Origin: Flavobacterium defluvii
Lineage (GTDB): Bacteria > Bacteroidota > Bacteroidia > Flavobacteriales > Flavobacteriaceae
DNA length: 64,000 bases
Assembly (NCBI RefSeq): GCF_900129555.1
Contig: NZ_FQWC01000003.1
Coordinates: 248,001 to 312,000, forward strand
Direction of reading: 5' to 3'
Of the stretch, positions 35,620 to 42,868 are shown one piece after another. A program made the translations under genes and the position numbers. Position 1 is the first letter of the stretch. The number at the start of each line of letters is the position of its first letter. The notes beneath the pieces are model-generated. The model searched no databases. It saw nothing but the letters and a program-made list of their open reading frames with translations, and was not told the origin of the DNA.

Positions 35620-35772
35620 TTACTAAATTCAAAATTTAATTAGAGCTTCATTTTAAGAAAAGCATTTTAGACTTTAATAACAAGGCATTTCTGTAAAAGT
35701 AACATTAGGAATTAGTTTTTAAAATAATTTTTGTTTAATATTGTTTCCGATTTTTTTAACAAAATTTTATAA

Positions 35773-35805
35773 AGGAGGAGCTGAAAATCCTAAAAAGAGT
35801 AGGAA
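35773..35805 (+). other. conserved leader motif upstream of the first DUF805 gene
   Basis: GGAGGAGCTGAAAA is followed by a small hairpin CCT...AGG (around 35789-35803). It sits 25 nt before the DUF805 start. A similar motif is at 37064-37098, before the other DUF805 gene, while the DNA further upstream is unrelated by eye. It may be an RNA leader or simply a duplicated 5' region. Confidence 0.4.
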
Positions 35806-35829
35806 TAAACTAACTAATTTTTTTTAATT

Positions 35830-36255
35830 ATGATTGAATGGTACAAAAAAGTTGTTTTTGAAAACTATGCAAATTTTAAAGGCCGCGCAAGAAGAAGTGA
35901 ATATTGGTATTTTGCTCTTGCAAATGGTATAATTTCATTTTTATTAATAATTATTGGATTAATACTTGGGGCAATATTTGGAGACGCTGTTACAGGAGCA
36001 GTAATAGGTTATATTCTTTTTGCACTTTATTCTTTTGCAACAATTCTTCCAGGATTAGGAGTAATAGTTAGAAGATTACATGATGTTGGAAAAAGCGGCT
36101 GGTTTTATTTTGTTGCTTTCATTCCATTTGCTGGTCCAATCTGGATTTTGATCTTATTATGTACAGAAGGTGATAGAGGTTCAAACCAATATGGTCCGGA
36201 TCCAAAAAATGAGATTGAAGAAATTAATGAAATAGGTAAAGTTGAATTGCAATAA
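35830..36255 (+). CDS. DUF805 membrane protein
   Basis: A 141-residue protein. It begins MIEWYKKVVFENYANFKGRARRSEYWYFALAN, the DUF805 signature (F.GR.RR.EYW.F). It has about three to four hydrophobic helices, with the conserved VRRLHDVGKSGW loop between them, and ends with the family-typical GDRGSNQYGPDPKN. DUF805 proteins are inner-membrane proteins of unknown function. It is closely related to the 137-residue protein at 37116-37529. The TM2 gene follows 18 nt downstream, indicating co-transcription. Confidence 0.9.
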   Translation: MIEWYKKVVFENYANFKGRARRSEYWYFALANGIISFLLIIIGLILGAIFGDAVTGAVIGYILFALYSFATILPGLGVIVRRLHDVGKSGWFYFVAFIPFAGPIWILILLCTEGDRGSNQYGPDPKNEIEEINEIGKVELQ

Positions 36256-36273
36256 TTAACTAAATATATAAAA

Positions 36274-36552
36274 ATGGAGACTACAAAACCAGAATCATGG
36301 AATACACCATCAGAACCAAGACAAGAAAATAAAAAAGTTGCTGCCGGAGTCCTTGGTATTTTACTAGGCGGATTTGGAATTCACAAATTCATCTTAGGAT
36401 ATACACAAGAAGGAATCATTCAAATAGTAATCTCTGTGGTTACTTGCGGAATTGGAAGCATAATTGGATTCATTGAAGGAATCATTTATCTGACAAAATC
36501 AGACGAAGAATTCTACCAAACTTACCAAGTAGGTAAAAAAGGATGGTTCTAA
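36274..36552 (+). CDS. TM2 domain protein
   Basis: A 92-residue protein: an acidic, polar N-terminus (METTKPESWNTPSEPRQENK), then a TM2 domain of two helices with the signature GVLGILLGGFGIHKFILGYT and a glycine-rich second helix, ending FYQTYQVGKKGWF. TM2 proteins are small inner-membrane proteins without a known biochemical role. It is very similar to the 79-residue protein at 36619-36858 and is followed by a strong terminator. It shares an operon with the first DUF805 gene. Confidence 0.88.
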   Translation: METTKPESWNTPSEPRQENKKVAAGVLGILLGGFGIHKFILGYTQEGIIQIVISVVTCGIGSIIGFIEGIIYLTKSDEEFYQTYQVGKKGWF

Positions 36553-36561
36553 AATATACTT

Positions 36562-36596
36562 AATCCCATTTGTAATCTGGCAAATGGGATTTTTTT
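36562..36596 (+). terminator. terminator after the first TM2 gene
   Basis: An 11-bp stem AATCCCATTTG / CAAATGGGATT with an 8-nt loop and a T-tail. The same hairpin recurs at 37565-37597 and, shortened, at 36905-36933. Confidence 0.88.
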
Positions 36597-36618
36597 ATCA
36601 ATTTTAAATAATCAAAAT

Positions 36619-36858
36619 ATGGAAGGCACTCAGGAGAATAAAAAAATAACGGCAGGAATTCTGGCTATTTTATTAGGAGCATTAGGAATTCATAAGTTTT
36701 ATTTAGGATATAGTAAAGAAGGAGTAATTCAGCTTCTTTTAGGCCTTTTATGCGGAATTGGGGGCTTAATTGGTTTAATTGAAGGAATTATTTATCTCAC
36801 AAAATCAGACGAAGAGTTTTACCAGACCTATCAGGTTGGTCAAAAACCTTGGTTTTAA
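36619..36858 (+). CDS. TM2 domain protein
   Basis: A 79-residue TM2 protein: a short polar start (MEGTQENKKI), then two helices with AILLGALGIHKFYLGYSKEG and a glycine-rich LLCGIGGLIGLIEGIIYL. It ends FYQTYQVGQKPWF, almost the same as its neighbour at 36274-36552. The two clearly arose by duplication. No function is known for the family. It lies between two terminators, so it may have its own promoter in the 36597-36618 spacer or be read from upstream. Confidence 0.88.
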   Translation: MEGTQENKKITAGILAILLGALGIHKFYLGYSKEGVIQLLLGLLCGIGGLIGLIEGIIYLTKSDEEFYQTYQVGQKPWF

Positions 36859-36904
36859 AAGTAATAAACAACCTGGTTTTTAAATAAAAATTGTAAAAAG
36901 CGAG

Positions 36905-36933
36905 ATCCCATTCAGGAAGAATGGGATTTTTTT
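36905..36933 (+). terminator. terminator after the second TM2 gene
   Basis: A 9-bp stem ATCCCATTC / GAATGGGAT with a 5-nt loop and a T-run. It is a shorter member of the hairpin family that ends every unit of this cluster. Confidence 0.8.
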
Positions 36934-37063
36934 ATACATAGATTGAATATAGTTTCTCTATTCGAAAATTGAATCATTAATGTCTTTTTTTAATACTTTA
37001 ATGTCTTTTAATTGCTTAAAAGCGTCTTTAAAACAAGTATTCTTGCGACTTGTTGAAAAAAAA

Positions 37064-37098
37064 AGACGGAGTAACTGAAAAGCCTTAAGAGTAGGGGA
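37064..37098 (+). other. conserved leader motif upstream of the second DUF805 gene
   Basis: GACGGAGTAACTGAAAAGCCT, then AAGAGTAGGGG, similar to 35773-35805 (GGAG, CTGAAAA, CCT, AGAGTAGG in the same order). It lies about 18 nt before the start codon at 37116. Confidence 0.4.
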
Positions 37099-37115
37099 AT
37101 TATTAAGATTATATT

Positions 37116-37529
37116 ATGTTAGAAATGTACAAAAAAGTAGTTCTGCAGAACTATGCAAATTTTAATGGAAGAGCAAGAAGAAGAGAATATTGGTATTTTA
37201 CACTTGCTAATATTATACTTTTTATTTGTTTTTTAATAATTGGAGGGTTACTTGGAGCAATTTTTGGAGATGCTGGAAACGGAGCAGGTATAGGATATGT
37301 ATGTTATATTGTGTGTTCATTGCTTACAATGTTACCAACTTTAGCTGTTACCGTTAGAAGATTACACGATACTGATAAAAGCGGTTGGTTTATACTTTTA
37401 GGTATAATTCCGCTTGCAGGAATTGTTCTTTTGGTTTTTCTTTCTACTGAAGGAACAAGAGGTCCTAATCGTTATGGAGCAGATCCAAAAAATGAATATG
37501 ATGAATTAAATCAAGTTGGTGTAGAATAA
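37116..37529 (+). CDS. DUF805 membrane protein
   Basis: A 137-residue protein starting MLEMYKKVVLQNYANFNGRARRREYWYFTLAN. It has the same signatures as the first DUF805 gene: the VRRLHDTDKSGW loop, and GTRGPNRYGADPKN near the end. About three to four hydrophobic helices are expected. It is a paralogue of 35830-36255. A terminator (37565-37597) follows. The alternation DUF805-TM2-TM2-DUF805 suggests the two families work together in the inner membrane, although this is only inferred from context. Confidence 0.9.
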   Translation: MLEMYKKVVLQNYANFNGRARRREYWYFTLANIILFICFLIIGGLLGAIFGDAGNGAGIGYVCYIVCSLLTMLPTLAVTVRRLHDTDKSGWFILLGIIPLAGIVLLVFLSTEGTRGPNRYGADPKNEYDELNQVGVE

Positions 37530-37564
37530 ATTTCAAGCTAGTTTTAAATAAAAATTGTAAACAT

Positions 37565-37597
37565 AAAATCCCATTTGTATTAGCAAATGGGATTTTT
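37565..37597. terminator. terminator between the DUF805 gene and olsF
   Basis: A 13-bp stem AAAATCCCATTTG / CAAATGGGATTTT with a 6-nt loop. It is nearly identical to the hairpin at 36562-36596 and serves convergent genes. Confidence 0.88.
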
Positions 37598-37617
37598 CTA
37601 TTTTGGAGTAAATCTGA

Positions 37618-39420
37618 TTAATCTTCCTTCTCAGATAATTTCCTTTCCAACTCAATCTGAAATTCTTCAATAACAGGTTTCATAGTACTTTCTGGAATAT
37701 CTGCGATTCTAATGTACATTAAACCGTCAATAGCGTTGTTGAATAAAGGATCAACATTAAATGCTACTACACGTGCATTTTGTTTGATGTATTTCTTAAT
37801 TAAAACTGGCAAACGTAAGTTTCCTGGTTCTAATTCGTCAATGATTTTGTCGAATTTGTTTAAATCAGATTCTGCTTCGTCGAAGATAAAATCTTTGTCA
37901 GCGTCTTTTAATTTTACTTTATAAGCCTTTTTCGGATGAATATATTGCGCAATATAAGGGTCATAATAGTTAGACTTCATGAACTCAATCATAAGCGATT
38001 TAGAGAAATCTGAAAACTGATTACTGATACTTACACCTCCAACTAAATATTTGTGCTCTGGATGACGTAAAGTGGTGTGAATAATACCTTTCCATAACAA
38101 AAATAAAGGCATTGGTTTCTGCTGGTATTCTTTTACAATAAATGCACGACCCATTTCGATAGATTTGTGCATCATATCATGAAGTTCCGGTTCAAACCTG
38201 AAAAGATCAGTTAAATAGAAACCTTCAATTCCGTATTTCGGATAAATCTCAGAACCCAATCCCATACGATAAGCTCCGGCAATTTTTTTGGTTTCATCAT
38301 CCCATAAAAACATATGGTGATAATATTGGTCGTATTCATCTAAGTCAATAGATTCGTTGGTTCCTTCGCCTACTTCACGGAAAGTAATTTCGCGAAGACG
38401 TCCTATTTCATGTAAAATATTCGGAATCGACTTTGCTCTGGCGAAGAAAACTTCATAATTTTTACTTTGTAAAAATCGGCTGTCACTATCTCTTAATGCC
38501 TGAACTTCATCAATTAATTTTGATTCATTTGCCGGCGTAACGATTTTTTTAGGCGCTTTAGGAATTTTTAAACTTGCTGTGTCTATCAATTTGGTGTCTT
38601 TCTCAAAAGGATTAGCAAGCATATAAGTTTTACGTCTTAAGAATTCTGAATATTCTTCAAACGATTCTATTTCATTTTGTTCACTTACAGAAATAGGTTT
38701 TCCAATACGAACTTTTATAACGCGGTCTTTTTGTGTAAGCAATTCAGACGGCAGTTTTGCAGTACGCAAAGTGTCATCAATTTTAGAAAGCCAATAGAAT
38801 AATTTACTGTTTTTCGCGTGAAAGTAAATAGGTACAACCGGAACTTTTGCTTTTCTGATCAATTTCAGAGCGCCTTCTTCCCAAGGTTTATCTACTACTA
38901 ATTTACCGTCTTTATAAGTTGAAACTTCACCAGCAGGGAAAATTCCCAACGGTTTTCCGTCGCTTAAATGGCGCAACGTTTCTTTAATTCCAATTACGCT
39001 CGATTTTGCATCCTTATGATTTTCAAAAGGATTAACCGGCATAATGTATTTTTTCATCGGAACAATTCTATGTAATAAGAAATTGGCAATGATTTTGAAA
39101 TTTGGCTCTCTTTCAAGCATCAATTTCAAAAGCAAAATCCCATCAATTCCTCCAAGCGGATGATTAGAAATGGTTATATACGCACCATCTTTTGGCAGAC
39201 GTTTTAAATCTTCTTCCGGAATTTCGAACTTAATTTCCATTTCATCCAAAATTCCATTCAAAAAGTCAAGGTCTTCCAAATGTTTATTGCGATCGTAAAT
39301 TTTATTCAGGGTCGAGATCTTAAGAACCTTCATAAGAATCCAGCCAGAAAAAGTACCGAGAACTCCGTACTTTTCAACATTTATTGCCTTTGCAACTTCT
39401 TTCGCGGTAACTAAACCCAT
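37618..39420 (-). CDS. olsF: bifunctional ornithine lipid synthase OlsF (acyltransferase fusion)
   Basis: A 600-residue protein. The N-terminal half is a PlsC-type acyltransferase with the NHxxxxD box (H87, D92 in NHPLGGID), GIFPAGEVSTYKDGK and VPVVPIYFHAKN. The C-terminal half, from about residue 310, is a GNAT-like OlsB-type N-acyltransferase domain (YRMGLGSEIYP, LFRFEPELHDMMHKSIEMGRAFI, LLWKGI). This order and length match OlsF, which makes ornithine lipid alone by acylating ornithine and then the lyso-lipid; a Flavobacterium johnsoniae member has been reported as active. It acts at the inner membrane. Confidence 0.85.
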   Translation of the reverse strand: MGLVTAKEVAKAINVEKYGVLGTFSGWILMKVLKISTLNKIYDRNKHLEDLDFLNGILDEMEIKFEIPEEDLKRLPKDGAYITISNHPLGGIDGILLLKLMLEREPNFKIIANFLLHRIVPMKKYIMPVNPFENHKDAKSSVIGIKETLRHLSDGKPLGIFPAGEVSTYKDGKLVVDKPWEEGALKLIRKAKVPVVPIYFHAKNSKLFYWLSKIDDTLRTAKLPSELLTQKDRVIKVRIGKPISVSEQNEIESFEEYSEFLRRKTYMLANPFEKDTKLIDTASLKIPKAPKKIVTPANESKLIDEVQALRDSDSRFLQSKNYEVFFARAKSIPNILHEIGRLREITFREVGEGTNESIDLDEYDQYYHHMFLWDDETKKIAGAYRMGLGSEIYPKYGIEGFYLTDLFRFEPELHDMMHKSIEMGRAFIVKEYQQKPMPLFLLWKGIIHTTLRHPEHKYLVGGVSISNQFSDFSKSLMIEFMKSNYYDPYIAQYIHPKKAYKVKLKDADKDFIFDEAESDLNKFDKIIDELEPGNLRLPVLIKKYIKQNARVVAFNVDPLFNNAIDGLMYIRIADIPESTMKPVIEEFQIELERKLSEKED

Positions 39421-39539
39421 TTACTATTTTTAAATTATTAAGGAGCGAACAAAGATAACAAAAAACTCTACTTTTCCTTTATTCAATTATAAACTTTCCA
39501 CTTTTTTATTACATTTGAAATCCTAAAAAATACAATCTG

Positions 39540-40301
39540 ATGAAAATTATTTCTTATAATGTAAACGGAATTCGTGCTGCAATTACCAAAGGTTTTATTG
39601 AATGGCTGCAAGCGGCCAGCCCTGATGTTATCTGTCTTCAGGAAATTAAAGCGACTCAGGATCAAATTCCTGTAGAAGCAATAACGGCTGCGGGCTATCC
39701 TTACCAATATTATTATCCTGCGACAAAAAAAGGTTACAGCGGTGTAGCAATATTATCTAAAATTGAACCTAAAAAAGTAGTTTACGGAACCGGAATTCAT
39801 CATATGGATTTTGAAGGACGAAACCTTCGCGCTGATTTTGATGATGTTTCTGTAATGAGTTTATATCTTCCGTCTGGAACCAATATTGAAAGATTAGATC
39901 ATAAATTTATGTTTATGGATGATTTTCAGAAATATATTGACGAATTGAAACTTACAATTCCAAACTTGATTATTTGCGGAGATTATAATATCTGCCATGA
40001 AGCTATTGATATTCATGATCCGGTTCGTAACAAAACGGTTTCGGGATTTTTACCGGCAGAACGTGCGTGGCTTGATAGTTTTATGAAATCTGGTTTTATC
40101 GATAGTTTCCGTCATTTCAATAAAGATCCGCATCATTATTCGTGGTGGAGTTATCGTGCAGGAGCCAGAGGAAATAATAAAGGCTGGCGTATCGATTATA
40201 ATTTAGTGAGTGAGGTAATGGGACATCGTTTAAAACGTGCTGTTATTCTTCCAGATGCTGTACATTCAGATCATTGTCCCGTTTTGGTTGAGATTGATTA
40301 A
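39540..40301 (+). CDS. xth: exodeoxyribonuclease III / AP endonuclease
   Basis: A 253-residue protein of the ExoIII/EEP family. The active-site residues are visible: N7 in SYNVNGIRAA, E35 in CLQEIKA, Asp and Asn in ICGDYNICH, and the final DH in VHSDHCPVLVEI. It cuts at abasic sites and degrades 3' ends in base-excision repair, in the cytoplasm. A -7 element TACATTTG lies at 39510-39517. It is divergent from olsF and followed by the OmpA lipoprotein gene after 145 nt. Confidence 0.95.
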   Translation: MKIISYNVNGIRAAITKGFIEWLQAASPDVICLQEIKATQDQIPVEAITAAGYPYQYYYPATKKGYSGVAILSKIEPKKVVYGTGIHHMDFEGRNLRADFDDVSVMSLYLPSGTNIERLDHKFMFMDDFQKYIDELKLTIPNLIICGDYNICHEAIDIHDPVRNKTVSGFLPAERAWLDSFMKSGFIDSFRHFNKDPHHYSWWSYRAGARGNNKGWRIDYNLVSEVMGHRLKRAVILPDAVHSDHCPVLVEID

Positions 40302-40446
40302 ATTTTGGTATTGTTCTTGTAGAGAAAATGCCGTTCAATATTTCTATATATTCCACTAAAAACTATGAAATAATTTGGAATTTAAATTTTGAAACTCAAA
40401 AGAGTAAAAATTATTAATTGCCCCAAATAAAAAACCAAAAAGTAAA

Positions 40447-41391
40447 ATGATTAAAAAAGCCTCCATCGGATTAGTAGTTCTGGCATTGTCTGCAACTTCA
40501 TGCGTATCCAAAAAGATTTACAATGATCTTGAAACCAAATATTCAGATCTAAAAAAAGAAAATCGTTCTATTGCTGACGAAAATGAAAGTTTAAAAACAG
40601 CAAAAAATCAATTAGAATTAGATCGTGATAAACTGACTAAAGATTTAGCAAACACAAAAGACGAACTAGCTAAACAAAAAGCAGATTTAGCAGCAGAACA
40701 AAAGAAATACAAAGTTTTGCAGGATTCTTATAATGCATTAGAGAAAAATAGTAACGATGCATTAGAAAGTAACATGGCTAAAAACCGTGATTTACTGGCA
40801 CAATTAGAAGCAAAATCTAAAAAACTTGCCGACGAACAAGCGCGTTTAGACAAAACAGCAAATCGTTTAAAAGAGCTTGAAGATATGATTGCTGCTAAAG
40901 AAGAATCAATGCGCAAGCTGAAAGAAACTTTATCTAAAGCTTTAAATGGTTTTGAAGGCAAAGGGTTAACAGTTGAACAGAAAAATGGAAAAGTATATGT
41001 TTCTATGGAAAATAAATTACTTTTCAATTCAGGAAGCTGGGCTGTAGGAACAGAAGGTAGAAAAGCGGTTGTAGAACTTGGAAAAGTATTAGGTGAAAAT
41101 CCAGATCTTTCAGTTCTTATAGAAGGCCATACTGATGATGATCCGTATGCTGGTTCTGGACCAATTGCAAACAACTGGGATTTGTCTACAAAAAGAGCAA
41201 CTGCAATTGTAGCTATTTTAAGTGAAAACCCAAAAATCAACAAACAAAAATTAACAGCAGCAGGAAGAAGTGAATTTTCTCCTTTGGCAAGCAATGCTAC
41301 TCCGGAAGGAAAAGCTAAAAACCGTAGAATCGAAATCATCTTAACGCCAAGATTAGATGAAATCGCTGAAATGCTTAATAGTATTAATTAA
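40447..41391 (+). CDS. OmpA-family lipoprotein with coiled coil
   Basis: A 314-residue protein. The lipoprotein signal ends LSATSC (C19). A long, charged coiled coil spans about residues 25-170. The C-terminal OmpA peptidoglycan-binding domain (from about 185) has VLIEGHTDDDPYAGSG, NWDLSTKRATAIVAIL and GRSEFSPLASNATPEGKAKNRRIEI. It should link the membrane to peptidoglycan in a manner similar to Pal or the gliding-associated OmpA proteins of Flavobacteriia. A strong terminator follows at 41431-41465. Confidence 0.9.
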   Translation: MIKKASIGLVVLALSATSCVSKKIYNDLETKYSDLKKENRSIADENESLKTAKNQLELDRDKLTKDLANTKDELAKQKADLAAEQKKYKVLQDSYNALEKNSNDALESNMAKNRDLLAQLEAKSKKLADEQARLDKTANRLKELEDMIAAKEESMRKLKETLSKALNGFEGKGLTVEQKNGKVYVSMENKLLFNSGSWAVGTEGRKAVVELGKVLGENPDLSVLIEGHTDDDPYAGSGPIANNWDLSTKRATAIVAILSENPKINKQKLTAAGRSEFSPLASNATPEGKAKNRRIEIILTPRLDEIAEMLNSIN

Positions 41392-41394
41392 AGT

Positions 41395-41603
41395 TGCTAA
41401 GGTTCTGAGTGACTAAGATGCTAAGATTTTAAAAAAGGCTCAAAGTAAAACTTTGAGCCTTTTTTGTTCTTGCGAGGTTTTAAAATCTTGTAGATTTTTT
41501 AACTTTTGTCAAATTCTCATTTGAAGAATACCGTTGTATCTTTGATGCTTCAAAATAAAAACCTTAGAATCTTAGTAACTCAGCATCTTAGAACCTTAGA
41601 AAA
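41395..41603. repeat. inverted CTTAG word arrays flanking a terminator
   Basis: The left array (41395-41430) reads as the reverse complement of the right array (about 41561-41603). Both consist of CTTAG/CTCAG words spaced every 8-10 nt. The right array ends immediately before the aldo/keto reductase start and forms much of its leader. Confidence 0.5.
41431..41465 (+). terminator. terminator of the OmpA lipoprotein gene
   Basis: A 16-bp perfect stem AAAAAAGGCTCAAAGT / ACTTTGAGCCTTTTTT with a 3-nt loop, 39 nt after the stop codon. Confidence 0.88.
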
Positions 41604-41606
41604 ACA

Positions 41607-42644
41607 ATGAAATACACGACACTACCCAACACTGATATAAAAGTTAGTAAAATTAACCTCGGAACCATGACTTTCGGACAGCAGAATACCGAAGCTGAAG
41701 GACATGCTCAAATGGATTACGCGCTGGAAAGAGGAGTTAATTTTTTTGATACAGCCGAAATGTATTCAGTCCCGGCGAGTGAAGCAACTTACGGAAGTAC
41801 AGAAAAAATTATAGGAACCTGGTTTAAAAAATCAGGAAACAGAGATAAAGTGGTTCTGGCATCTAAAATTGCCGGTCCAAATCCGAGTTTTGGATACATG
41901 CGTGAAAAACTGGATTTTTCTCCAGCAAGTATTAAATACGCTTTAGAAAATAGTTTAAAAAGACTTCAGACAGATTATATCGATTTGTATCAAATGCACT
42001 GGCCGGAAAGAAAAACTAATAATTTCGGACAACGTGCTTTTCACGGACACAATGATGCCTGGGAAGATAATTTCAGAGAGATATTAGAAACTTTCGATGG
42101 ATTAATCAAAGAAGGGAAAATCAAACATATTGGTGTTTCTAATGAAAATGCCTGGGGAATGATGCGTCTTTTAGAAGAAAGTAAATACAACAATCTGCCG
42201 AGAATCAAAACCGTTCAAAATCCTTATTCTTTATTGAACCGTTTGTTTGAAGTAAATTCTGCCGAAGTTTCAAAATACGAAAACGTTGGTTTATTAGGAT
42301 ATTCACCTTTAGCTTTCGGAGTTTTGACTGGAAAATTCTTAACAGGAGAAAGTCATCCAAAAGCGAGAATTAATCTTTTTCCTCAATACAAACGTTACAA
42401 TAGTGAACAATGTACGCAAGCAACAAAATTATATCAGGAAATCGCTAAAAAACATGGTTTAACGCTAACACAACTTGCTATGGGATTTGTATTGCAACAG
42501 CCATTTTTGACAAGTGCAATTATTGGTGCAACAACTTTAGATCAATTAAAAGAAAACATCGATACTATTGATGTTGTGCTTTCTAAAGAAATTTTGGCAG
42601 AAATTGACGCTGTTCAGGCAATAATTCCTGATCCGGCACCTTAA
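41607..42644 (+). CDS. NADP(H)-dependent aldo/keto reductase (Tas-like)
   Basis: A 345-residue (alpha/beta)8 barrel. The catalytic tetrad is visible: Asp and Tyr in FFDTAEMY, Lys in VVLASKIAG, and His in LYQMHWPERK. Further signatures are IKHIGVSNENAWGMMRL and the C-terminal cofactor-binding ATTLDQLKENIDTID. The length and sequence match Tas/YajO-type members. It reduces carbonyl compounds with NADPH; the substrate is unknown. A -7 element TATCTTTG lies at 41537-41544, without a good -33 partner. A CTTAG word array sits between that element and the start. Confidence 0.92.
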   Translation: MKYTTLPNTDIKVSKINLGTMTFGQQNTEAEGHAQMDYALERGVNFFDTAEMYSVPASEATYGSTEKIIGTWFKKSGNRDKVVLASKIAGPNPSFGYMREKLDFSPASIKYALENSLKRLQTDYIDLYQMHWPERKTNNFGQRAFHGHNDAWEDNFREILETFDGLIKEGKIKHIGVSNENAWGMMRLLEESKYNNLPRIKTVQNPYSLLNRLFEVNSAEVSKYENVGLLGYSPLAFGVLTGKFLTGESHPKARINLFPQYKRYNSEQCTQATKLYQEIAKKHGLTLTQLAMGFVLQQPFLTSAIIGATTLDQLKENIDTIDVVLSKEILAEIDAVQAIIPDPAP

Positions 42645-42672
42645 TTTTTTTGTTACAAAGGCTCAAATTTTT

Positions 42673-42803
42673 TCAATAGCCTCCTAGCTTCAGCTAGGGG
42701 AAGAAGATTAAGAATGAAAAAGGCTTTAGCGAAACAAATAAGTTTGGCTAAAGCCTTTTTTATTGTGTTTATATTTTCATCCAGCTAAAGCTGGACGCAA
42801 TTG
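42673..42803. repeat. triple-hairpin intergenic repeat, copy 2
   Basis: This is related to 17257-17388. There is a CTCCTAGCTTCAGCTAGGGG hairpin, a GGCTTTAGC.../TTTGGCTAAAGCC hairpin and a final CCAGCTAAAGCTGG (42781-42794). The last 28 nt (42775-42802) match copy 1 exactly. It lies between convergent genes and may serve as a terminator region. Confidence 0.75.
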
Positions 42804-42868
42804 AACTTAATAATTAAACTTTGCGAAATTAATATAAACCATCGGGCCTTAATGTCTTTGTGGCAAAG

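Noticed and set aside
40728..41339. 203-codon frame opposite the OmpA lipoprotein
   Set aside because: It is the antisense of a repetitive Lys/Glu coiled-coil region, giving a Ser/Phe/Leu-rich product; the plus-strand gene has a lipobox and a full OmpA domain.
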